Part shown: piece after piece, positions 55,134 to 64,000 of the stretch
Position numbering within the stretch: position 1 is the first letter of the stretch
How the letters are laid out: the number at the start of each line of letters is the position of its first letter
DNA from: Diphasiastrum complanatum
Lineage: Eukaryota > Streptophyta > Lycopodiopsida > Lycopodiales > Lycopodiaceae
Assembly: GCA_029204225.1 (NCBI GenBank)
Contig: CM055111.1
Location: forward strand, 13,866,477 to 13,930,476
Direction: 5' to 3'
DNA length: 64,000 nt
Notes under the pieces: generated by a model
The model's database searches: none
Told to the model about the DNA's origin: nothing
What the model saw: only the letters and a program-made list of their open reading frames with translations
Program-made: the position numbers and the translations under genes

Positions 55134-55288
55134 GTGGGTTATACACAATATATACAGCCTCGCCACGCCATCTGGGCATGCCAAAATCGGAGCAAGCTCC
55201 TTACAATGTCACTACGTAGCGGCTGGGAGTCGAGCCTGCGTCATGCTGGTCGCAGTCAACCACTCTACCCAAGCATCGCGCTACAATG
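55134..55288 (-). mobile_element. tRNA-derived SINE copy 2
   Basis: The minus-strand head TAGAGTGGTTGACTGCG (55267-55251) fits box A and GGCTCGACTCCC (55236-55225) fits box B of a tRNA-type RNA polymerase III promoter. The body and end (CTGTATATATTGTGTATAAC, 55157-55138) match copy 1. It does not fold as a whole tRNA. Confidence 0.75.
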
Positions 55289-55469
55289 GACTACTATTAT
55301 ATTTTCACAACCGAACCACAAGTACAAAAAAAAAAAATCTGTACATGACAAAAAAGGCCAGATCAGAAACAGAGTCCCCCAAAGAAGGGGTGTAGTATAC
55401 AAAAAGTAAGTAAAAGATTTTCAGCACACCATGCAGGGAGGTAGTCCATAATAACTAAACCATAGTAGA

Positions 55470-56330
55470 AAAGTATATAGCAAGCCGAACACATGTTGTA
55501 GTTGACAAAGGCGATGAAGAGTTGTCAAAAACCTATATGTTGTGTGTCAGCCATATAAGTCATAAAAGAAAAAGTTTGTAAATAGCGCGCAAAGGTGGGT
55601 CTCCCAGCAAGATAGTGTCAACCGTGAAGGGAGGAAGAGCATACCAGCGGATAAGAAGGAACTTCCACCCACAGGTCTCAGTGGCAATGGAAAAACAAAT
55701 GCTCGATAGACTCTTATTCTAGCTGGCAAACTGGGTAGAGGCGGTCAGAAAGAAAGGACCACTTAGCCAAAAGGGGGAGAGAGTGAGTCAAGATACGGTA
55801 GGCTAGGTACCTAAGCTTTGCAATCAAGAGAGAATAGGCAATCTTGAGTCATTTACGCCACACAACAAGACAGTCAGAGCGCGAACATGAGGTATTAAAA
55901 TAGTCAGAAAAAAGAAAAGGGTGGTGACGAAGATGAGAAGCTTGGTAGCCTAGCGAGGAATGAGAAAGCATAGACTCCCACCCATTGAGGGTTGTAGAAA
56001 ACGGGGCCAGGCCAAGGCCCAAGGCTGAAGAAGAGACAATAGACAGGAGCAAATGCTTGCCACGACTGAGAGTTGAGTAGCTCATGAAAGGGGACATGAA
56101 TGATTTGACCAAGCGAGTGTAGACCCTTGCGGGCCAGAGAAAGGGAAAGATGGGGGTGGTGGGCAAAAAGAGCGGGGGAAGAAAGGTGGAAGAAAGAGGA
56201 CGTCCATATGGGCTCATCAGGCGAAAGAAGCGAAGGGTTAGTCCAAGAGAGGATATGATGGAAATCGAAGGAGGAGGCCAATTTTCGGAGAATAAGCAGC
56301 CCCTTAAATTCAAAGGAGCCCCCAATGATG
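55470..56330 (-). pseudogene. L1-type LINE 3' end with zf-RVT domain
   Basis: Minus-strand frames read KLRYLAYRILTHSLPLLAKW then CQLE.ESIEHLFFHC (about 55835-55690), the zinc-binding reverse transcriptase domain found at the C-terminus of plant L1-like pol, preceded by a decayed stretch with SWTNPSLLSPDEPIW (about 56245). Many stops. The 5' part of the element is missing. Confidence 0.75.
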
Positions 56331-56436
56331 TTGACTTGCATATTAATCATTTTGGAGAGTTTTTGCATTGTAATTATCATTGCAAGTTATATTTTGATGT
56401 GGAAAAAGAAAGGAATTCAAATCTCTATGTTGCCAT

Positions 56437-57010
56437 ATGCTCTTGCTCCATAGAAAAAAAGAGCAAGCAAGACTAAAGTACAATGAACAACTATTGATTG
56501 GTTCATCTTCAAGCTCTTCCATCAGTCGACGTAGACCGCCTGTTGATCCATCACATGTATGTTTATTAATTTATTTCATAATTTTTTTATTTGCAATAGT
56601 GATGTACTTTGATTTGGTTAAGGATTGTGATATAGTATATTGCTCTTTGGAAAGCCAAGACACCACTCCATCACAAATGAAGGTTGCAAATGCACAAAAT
56701 GTACAAAGACTATTTTGTCAATTTTTGTCACATGTTAGAATTCGTCACATGGTAGAATTTGTCAATTTTCACATGAATGACACTGAAAGAATTTGTGCTA
56801 CAATATAACTTATCATTTGCGATTGGATTATTAGACTACTTTCAACCAAAACATGATGAGAGGATACCATGTACATGCACACAATGCAAAGGCCTTAGGA
56901 TTCGGACAAGGAGGATTGTCAACGATCATATTTGGGCCAATGGAGTGCACACAGAGGATCCAAGAGTACGAGATGTAAACTCTTTAAAGAGTTTTTTAGA
57001 AATGCTTTAA
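56437..57010 (+). pseudogene. Possible CACTA transposase-associated domain fragment
   Basis: 56777-57010 reads RIPCTCTQCKGLRIRTRRIV then NDHIWANGV, resembling the Cys-rich transposase-associated N-terminal domain of plant CACTA proteins ((I/V)PCPC..C......V..HL...G). The upstream frames hold nothing recognisable. Short and low-scoring by eye. Confidence 0.3.
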
Positions 57011-57083
57011 TCTTTGACCCTTATGGCACTTCAAGTAGTTTGGCCAATAAATATTGAGCGATAGGATGAGGCCACGATACTTT

Positions 57084-57207
57084 GAAGTTAATCTCTCACT
57101 TGCTTCTAAAAGGAAAATTCCAAATAGAATAATTAGATGAAGTTAATCTCTCACTTGCTTCTAAAAGGAAAAATCCAAATAGAATGATTAGATGAAGTTA
57201 ATCTCTC

Positions 57208-57212
<5 letters not shown>
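57084..57212. repeat. 55-bp tandem repeat, two and a third copies
   Basis: Units begin GAAGTTAATCTCTCACTTG at 57084, 57139 and 57194; the last runs directly into the GA microsatellite. Confidence 0.9.

Positions 57213-57288
<76 letters not shown>
57212..57288. repeat. (GA)n microsatellite
   Basis: About 38 uninterrupted GA units following the 55-bp repeats. Confidence 0.95.
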
Positions 57289-57292
<4 letters not shown>

Positions 57293-57507
57293 AACACTTC
57301 CAAATCTAGGAAGGTGTGTAGCCCTTGTTTTCTTTTGTTAAAGGTGCGGTTCAAATGTTTTGAAAGATATGTTCCACAAAAAAGTCCAAACATCATAGGG
57401 AGGGAGCATGTTGTGACGTTCTGGAATATGATATAATCATGTGGTTCAGGAATTTTGATTAGCACTCTATAATGTTCTCTCTGTTTTTCTCTTCATGTGT
57501 GTTTAGG

Positions 57508-57617
57508 GTGTGTGTGTGTGTGTGTGCTTGTGTATGCATATGTGTGTTTCATGCTACTAGTTTATAGTTTCTATTATATATTAATTTAGTCCATTGTTAT
57601 ATCTTCATTTATGTTTC

Positions 57618-57704
<87 letters not shown>
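57508..57704. repeat. (GT)n and (GA)n microsatellites
   Basis: About 9 GT units at 57508-57526 and about 42 GA units at 57620-57704, separated by ordinary sequence. Confidence 0.95.
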
Positions 57705-57709
<5 letters not shown>

Positions 57710-58054
57710 CAGAAGAAGGAACATAAGTTGGTTTCAAGGAAAAGAGTTGCAAGAGAGATTGAGAATATTATTGATAGGATAAATCACATGAATATTGATT
57801 TTGGATCATTATTGGCCTTAGATGATGCTCTTGTTGATGATGACCCCTTGCTTGATATAATTAGTTCATCAATGCCTTGTGATTCAATCCATGTCTCCAA
57901 ATCTCCAAAAGATTCTTACCACCCAACCACACCTATCCTAGACGTTGCACATGAGTCCTCCACAACATTCAACATGGATTTCACAAACTTGACCACCCCT
58001 TTAAAAAAGAGAACACGTCTTGGATGTATTATGACTAGTTTGAAAGATAATTGA
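57705..58054 (+). CDS. Unknown reading frame after the GA tract
   Basis: About 115 codons open after the GA tract: KKEHKLVSRKRVAREIENII, then FGSLLALDDALVDDDPLLDI and a Ser/Thr/Pro-rich end stopping at 58052-58054. It looks protein-like in composition, with no domain recognised. The open frame upstream is only the Arg-Glu reading of the repeat, so no start can be assigned. Confidence 0.25.
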
Positions 58055-60439
58055 AAATTACTACGCACTGTTGATGTGTCAAAAGACATTCTAGGTTCTT
58101 TGTCTGACCTTCCTCTTCCACCTAGCTTGCAACCATTAGTAAAAAGTTTCATTAGAAGTAGATATTCGTGTTGGCCACTCCAATCACCATTACCATTAAA
58201 TGGAACACCATTTACGTATTGGGGTGGGATCAAGTGTACATGATCATGCCTAGTGAACACTTTCCTGAGACTGGTTTGGGCCCTTTTGCATTGAGTGTAG
58301 TATTGAGGTCCCTCTAAATAGTGTTGTGATATTGATGCCATATGCAAGACCTCAATACAATTGGGGTGATTGGCATGTTTTGTGTCATCACCAATGGAGG
58401 ATGCAAGTATTCAAATGCTTGTTTTTTTAGAGGAGCAACGCATGCAAAGAGGCAATATCTCAAGGGCAATCAATCATACATGCATTGAAGGATGTCCAGA
58501 TGTGCATGGAAACATTGCTGCATATATAAATAGTTCCATTGGCCACCCTTTATTGACAAATTGTGATTTTGAAGAATGCACCAATGGAAAAGAAGAATAT
58601 TTTACTAGGAATGTAAAGGCCACTTATGCAATGTTCTATGCCAATAGATCTATCATGGTTGGGGAGAGGAATTGTTCATCAAGTATAGTTTCAATCGTCC
58701 TCTATCCAAGTATTTGCAAAAGACAATAAGTCAAATGTGAAGATTTAAATTTTGTTGATATGCAAAGATGTATAATCCATGCATCTTGATTGTATTTGGT
58801 TTGTGTCATTAAATATGTCAAATGTTAGGAGCATTATTCGTCAAGCATTATTCATCATTTGCCTAGATGTTTACATAAGATAATAAGTGAAAGCTAATGA
58901 ATGTGAAATTTATAAATATGTAAATATGTAGAAGCGTGCAATTCTTTGAGTTCATTGAATGTTAACAAGCTGTAGGGGAATGATTTTTAGCGAGCTTTTG
59001 GATGCGAGCTTTTTGGCCATTTTAGCAAGCTTTTTAACCGTTTTGACGTTCAGTTTGTTAGAAATTTTTGGCTTCGGTTTTTTGGTAGTTTAGGGTCTAG
59101 GTTGTGTGTAAACAACAAAATTCTATTGAAATTGTCACTTCCAACTTGGTCAATGTATTATGTTAATCTTAAAATCTATGTTCATAGTGAGATCTCACAC
59201 GCGTGGAGCTTGCTGGACCAGTACACAGGTCGTTTATATATTTGATCCATTGCTCTTGCTTAAATCATAGTGTAATGCATCTAGATCAAGATCTAACACC
59301 TAGAACTTGATAAATCATTGGATTAAGCAATCAATAACTCTTAATGATTGACTAGTACAATCATAATTGTCCTTTTTATCTGAAAATTGACAAGTTCAAA
59401 CTTGAAGAATTGTGCATAACCAAAATATGAACCATGCATTTGTGGGATTAACAATTGCCATGATCGATTCTGAATTGCAAGAAAAAATATGATAGTTAGT
59501 ATGGATGGCTAGCTACATTGAGAAGAATCAAAAGTGTACCAATCGCACAATCTCAAGAGGGCCTTTCAATTGTCGAATTGCTATCATAAATACTTAATAT
59601 GAAATTTTGAAAATTGTAAGTACTTTCATGAGCATCGATAGATGCTCAGTTGTGATCATTGTCATAAAATTATAATTGCAATAATCAAAATTGTGAATCT
59701 TGAATATGGTGACTATTAGTTTCATGAATATTGGGTGCAAAATCATGAATATTTGATTGTGAAGATCAAAATATTTTTCTGAATACTCATAGTGAATGTT
59801 TAATATTTATGCTAAAAGTGTGTGTCTTTTATTTCTAATCATGACTAACATAGTCCAAATTGTGGTATCACGAATATCGAATCATGAAGTCATCAATGTT
59901 GAATTGTGAAATTGTGTGGGGTACAAATGTGTTAAAACATTAGGTTGTGAGTGATTTGATTAACGTTCTACATGTACAAGTGTGGGCACTATCCAATCTC
60001 AATTTCCTATTAAACGCAAAATTATCAAATACATATATTTTGAATATATTATTAACTAGTTTTATAATTACGCATTCGATAAATTATTCACTATATTAGA
60101 TTGACATTACACGAATATCATAAATCAACATCATGAATAATAATCATCAATCAACTACTAGCTTAAATAGCCAACTATAGTGAATTGCAATTATGAGATA
60201 CTTTAATACATTTTATATGATCTTGCCACAAGGGTTTTTAGTAAGATTTTCCAAATTGTTAGCAAGGAACAAAATTGGAAATCATATGATTAAGCATGAG
60301 ATATTGGATCATTTGACATGATAAGTTCGCTTGCATTGTTTTCTATTAAAGTTATGCTTAAATCCCCAAATGACAATGTGAGGATATCATGTGAGGTTGT
60401 ATTTAGGTATGGATGAAATTTCAAGGCCACCCTTTGACA
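58055..60439. other. No gene supported
   Basis: A 119-codon frame at 58370-58729 shows no domain. The rest is AT-rich with no repeat or coding signal. Confidence 0.45.
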
Positions 60440-60550
60440 CTTAGTACACATTGTTGAAACTTGCTACCAAGATGAACTTTGAAAACACCCTTTGTTGCCT
60501 AATTCTTGCTTGTACTAAAGTTGCTAAAGTTGAAGAATGTCCACCAAAGT

Positions 60551-60731
60551 TGTTGACTTTTTGACAAAGTTTGAAGGATGGCCTTTTAGGGCTTGTTGAT
60601 GATGTTTGTCTTGGACCCCTACGTGTTGGACAAAAGTTGAAGTTTGCCAATTAGAACTTTGACAAAGTTTGAAAGGTTGGCCTTTGGGATTTTCTAATGA
60701 CACTTGTCTTGGGCCCCTAAATGTCAATACT
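60551..60731. repeat. Diverged tandem duplication, about 100-bp spacing
   Basis: 60551-60630 and 60654-60731 share TTTGACAAAGTTTGAA(A)GG(A/T)TGGCCTTT and TTGTCTTGG(A/G)CCCCTA. Two copies only. Confidence 0.75.
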
Positions 60732-61367
60732 TGGCATAAAGACACGCACATTGGAGAAGATGTGAGGGGTAGATGGTGAAAGGATTATTTGTAGATTCCC
60801 TAAAAAATTAGCGAAGCCAAATGTTCCAAAGAACTTTCATTACATCAACACATTTCTAAAAGTGGCACAAGAGTTCTTCAATGGAATCCATTCAAGCACA
60901 TTCCAACAACCCCACTCTTAATCCTTTTCTTTGTACCCTATCCTTATAGTACTCTTACTTATCATCTAGGTATCGATATAGTTTAATTGGACACCGTTTT
61001 CTAACCACATCTAAATGTCAACAGTGATTTTTCAAAATATAAATATCAATCCTAAACGTCTAAGATACGTTGATTACCAACATACCATGTACTAGAAATT
61101 TTGGTAATCGGTGATTTAGGGTGTAGATTACCCTTCCTCACAAAAATCAAATAGTGACACAACATTGGTATCTACATCTAACCTTTACCAATTAGAATTA
61201 AGCAATGCCAAGTGCTCATTTTTCTTTTGTATTTTTCTTCCTTGCATGATCATCGAAGATGGGCTAAGCAGCCAAGTCTAAGATACATGTAGCACACAAT
61301 CTTTATAGCTGAAGATTCAGATGGCGATTATGGCATCAACTCCACAATTTGAAGTTAGCCATGAACA

Positions 61368-61430
61368 TGAAGTAAGCTATGAGCAGTCAGGACAGATATG
61401 AAGTAAGCTATGAGCAATCAGGAAAGACAC
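61368..61430. repeat. Tandem duplication, about 30 bp
   Basis: GAAGTAAGCTATGAGCA(G/A)TCAGGA occurs at about 61370 and 61399. Confidence 0.75.
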
Positions 61431-61576
61431 GAGGAGTAGTGCACCAACGAAAGTTAATGGGCCAAATAGTAGAGACTGCAGCAAAGAAGCAAAAGTAAAG
61501 CAAAAATCATCTTCTTTGTGAAAACATTTTGCTTCCACATACATCGTCGCCCTGCTCATCTCCACATACTCAATAC

Positions 61577-61852
61577 TCACCTCCCGCTGCTCACTTCCGG
61601 TGGTTTCCAGCTGCTGCTTGCGTCACAGTTCGCCCACCTCTTCACCTCTTTACTGATTCTGACATTTGAAGAGCCCAGAAGGAAATAACTATTTGCAATG
61701 CAGCTAGAAGTCGACATGGAGAATATGTGATGTGTCCTTCCGCCTTCACTGCTGACAGAACCCTCCTTCGCTTCTTGGTTGCTCATATCTGGATTCTGGA
61801 ATCTGCGCCTCTTCTTCTTCTTCATTATTATTGTGTGGGCCACTTCTGCCAT
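61577..61852 (-). CDS. Possible first exon of an unknown gene
   Basis: The minus-strand frame from 61852 reads MAEVAHTIIMKKKKRRRFQN, then an acidic and Ser-rich part and VKRWANCDASSSWKPPEVSS. At about 61579 the frame meets a strong 5' splice site (GGGAG then GTGAGTATT). The context before the ATG (GACGATGG) is good, and the 200 bases upstream look like a leader. No domain recognised and no second exon identified, so it may be chance. Confidence 0.3.
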   Translation of the reverse strand: MAEVAHTIIMKKKKRRRFQNPDMSNQEAKEGSVSSEGGRTHHIFSMSTSSCIANSYFLLGSSNVRISKEVKRWANCDASSSWKPPEVSSGR

Positions 61853-62130
61853 CGTCTTTAATATTCAAGAATTAAGATGGTAAAAGACAAGGAATAGGCT
61901 GGTGCTGCCAGAAGATGATGATGATGATAATGAATCATGATAGATGATGATGGGAAAAGAGAAAAATCGTCGTGGAGCAAAAACTAGAAGCCTGCTGGTG
62001 CCTCATCTCAATCAACAACAATGGGATAGAATGTAGATCATAGGGGTCTCATTCAGGAGCAAGACCATTTGTCACCATCCCAACCACTTCTGAAATCTGA
62101 TCTCATCTCTCAATCATTGGTGCTTGTGAG
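61853..62130. other. No gene recognised
   Basis: Possible 5' flank of the minus-strand exon at 61577-61852; otherwise featureless. Confidence 0.3.
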
Positions 62131-62480
62131 GTGGAAGGCCTAGTGAGAGGGCCTCCATGGAGGGATTGCCCCAAGGGAGGGAGCCCAAGGCAAGGCCCCT
62201 GGCCTCCACCGAAGTCCGCAGACCCTCAGATCTTCCACTACATAATGCTCAGGTGTAAGGGTGGAGAGAGAATGCACAAGGGTGGAGAGAGAATGCACGG
62301 TGGCAGATTTTGGAAAGAGAATGGCAGATTTTGGAGGAGAGGGAAAGGCGGTTGCACTTTCTGGAGAGAGGATGGTAGATTCCGGAGGAGAGAGAAAGGT
62401 GGATGCATATTCTAGCGCTAAAGGTACCTCTCAAATACAAAGAAAACGTGAGCACCTAGCGGTAGTTAGTAGTTAATGTC
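62131..62480. repeat. Purine-rich minisatellite-like block
   Basis: GGTGGAGAGAGAATGCAC(A/G) occurs twice (about 62260 and 62280); then GGCAGATTTTGGA twice (62302, 62324) and variants with GGAGAGAG to 62410. Degenerate short repeats, purine-rich on the plus strand. Confidence 0.7.
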
Positions 62481-64000
62481 ATTTGGGAAGGCAATAAGAG
62501 CATCTTTTATGAGACTTTGGCAATGAATGGAGGCCCACTAACCATGATGAGATTGGACAATTTGTGGGCATAGCCATGAAGTTTGAAATTTGAATTTACT
62601 ATAGCGCATCATAAGATAGGTATGGCTTGACCAATGGCCATTATTGCACATAATTAGTTTCTTGTGGATTTTATGAACCTATATCGACCTTATTGAGGTG
62701 GTTTTCCATACCTACTTTGATGGCTAAGGAAGACCTTTTTTCATGGCTGAAATTCTTTTACGAGTCTCACTTATGCATCTATGTGGGTCATAATCTCTCT
62801 TATCAAAAAAATTACAATCTTAATATGAGCACAATGTTCCTAGTGAAACATCTTTATGAACTTTAGATTTCATAATATGCCAAAAAAGGTAAATTCACTA
62901 TCAAATTTCATATATTGCAAAAAAAGAGTTTAAGGTGAGGTCACTTTCAAAGTTCATAATGTAGGTCTAACATTTTATGGGAATTTTCGTATTCATGTAT
63001 TCAAAAGCGAACTCATAATTTATTCAGGAAGGGCAACCTTTGCAAGATTAAATCATCTTCACAAACATGAAAAAATCCTTTACATAAAAATTGTGATGCA
63101 AGTTGGCCAAGAAAAAGTGTGTCCAAGTTGGTCACGAAAAAACTGGATGGTGGGTCTATTGAGCTTTTCTGAAGTCCAGTGCAAAAAAAAAAGGGTTTAT
63201 GAATAATTGGAAAAATTGTATATCAAAAAATGGACGTGTCACAAATATATGGGATATAATTAAGCTCCCAAAAGGACCAAATGTCCAACTAATTGCTTAT
63301 GACGTAAAATCCTTGACATGAGCACTTTATGCCCTTAAGGGCCCTTGCTCAAAAGGGCATAAATGCTATTTGGCAATTTTTATAACTTTTATAACCTGTG
63401 CTATTATAATAGAATCTAAACTTTATGACACATTGTGCCGAACATAATGGCCTATAGGAATGAATGAGATATTTTCCAACAAGTTTTTATGCTTTATGGA
63501 AAAATCCCATTTGCTTATCATATCAAATATCTATATGGTCATATCCATCATCACCTGTTAGAGGGAGTATATGCATGACCTACATATAATGCTTGCTTGA
63601 AGTATCTCGCTTGCGATTTGTCGTTGTGGCCTATAGCAGATTGTAGCAAGTTGTAAACTTAAGAAAGAAAATGGCTTACCTAGTTCATCACTTTTATCCC
63701 ATCATGAGCACATATTTGCTAAAGCAAAGTCTTAATAAATTGTGAGCAACTTTTTTGTCAAGCCATGTGTGTGAGAAAGACAATATTCTTGAATTAATTG
63801 TTGGGTTAAATGTGTTAACACATTGTCAATTTTTATTGATTCAAAGGTCAATAAACAGTCTGATTTTGTTTTCTGATCAATACTATCTTCTTATTGCGTT
63901 CAGTATATGTCAGAATGCATGCATCTCTATATTGCTTTTGTAACTGATAGAAATTATCTGAGAATTAAATACCTCATGTTTGGCTATGTAATCACTTAGT
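62481..64000. other. No gene recognised
   Basis: AT-rich DNA. One imperfect inverted repeat around 63321-63363 (GCACTTTATGCCCTT / AAAGGGCATAAATGC). No supported reading frame. Confidence 0.45.

Noticed and set aside
55225-55267. tRNA gene
   Set aside because: Box A and box B are present but no cloverleaf can be drawn and a second copy exists with the same non-tRNA tail; called a SINE instead.
57611-57704. Arg-Glu repeat protein
   Set aside because: It is only the (GA)n microsatellite read as codons; the same holds for Ser-Leu frames at 35480-35588 and 57212-57288.

Overview
This is nuclear DNA of a land plant with a large, repeat-rich genome. The evidence is spliceosomal introns, a plant LEA group 1 (Em) gene, plant-type Copia and Gypsy elements with tRNA primer sites, hAT, CACTA and Mutator-like transposase remains, tRNA-derived SINEs, MITEs and long GA/CA microsatellites. 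The species cannot be fixed from the sequence. A seed-free plant or gymnosperm is a guess from the repeat types.

Only one gene looks intact: a two-exon Em-like LEA gene at 47871-48345. A second host-type gene is represented by the last three exons of a prolyl oligopeptidase at about 4.9-5.6 kb, with a damaged first visible exon. A possible first exon of an unknown gene lies at 61.6-61.9 kb on the minus strand.

Layout: 0-2.3 kb decayed hAT transposase; 2.45-2.84 kb hAT-type MITE with 8-bp target duplication; 4.2-5.6 kb duplications and the peptidase remnant; 7.7-9.8 kb Copia fragments; 10.6-11.4 kb Gypsy 3' end with LTR; 11.4-17.75 kb a minus-strand CACTA transposase split by a Copia element (12.7-17.63 kb) that has lost its reverse transcriptase; 17.8-20.5 kb minus-strand Gypsy gag, primer site and LTR; 20.5-21.4 kb a 445-bp hairpin followed by an array of short inverted-repeat units; 21.5-23.9 kb a decayed DDE-type transposase-like gene; 24-25.6 kb two opposed Gypsy integrase remnants; 25.8-27 kb a degenerate tandem region.

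The most unusual part is 27.4-35.4 kb. Two plus-strand genes (a transposase-like protein of a family I cannot name, then an unknown protein) face two minus-strand genes. One minus-strand gene encodes a histone H3-like protein that starts with the exact H3 tail ARTKQTAR, has a long disordered proline-rich insert and ends in a full H3 histone fold. The other encodes a BAH-domain-like protein. A TATA box with similar flanking sequence stands 120-128 bp before the second plus-strand gene and before the H3-like gene. Three copies of a 70-bp nested-palindrome repeat lie between the convergent gene pairs. I infer one decayed multi-gene mobile element that carried its own chromatin proteins. It has no recognised ends.

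A Copia element (36.1-38.36 kb) separates this from a second odd block, 38.4-43.3 kb, which is very AT-rich. It holds a multi-exon minus-strand gene with a bacterial-type beta-class DNA methyltransferase domain plus two unknown reading frames. The rest is a third Copia with LTR (43.3-45.1 kb), two copies of a 360-380 bp MITE, two SINE copies, the LEA gene with triplicated upstream DNA, an R2-like non-LTR retrotransposon (49.6-52.5 kb), microsatellites, an L1-type LINE tail (55.5-56.3 kb), and mostly featureless DNA to 64 kb. Almost every mobile gene carries stops or frameshifts, many of the latter at homopolymer runs.
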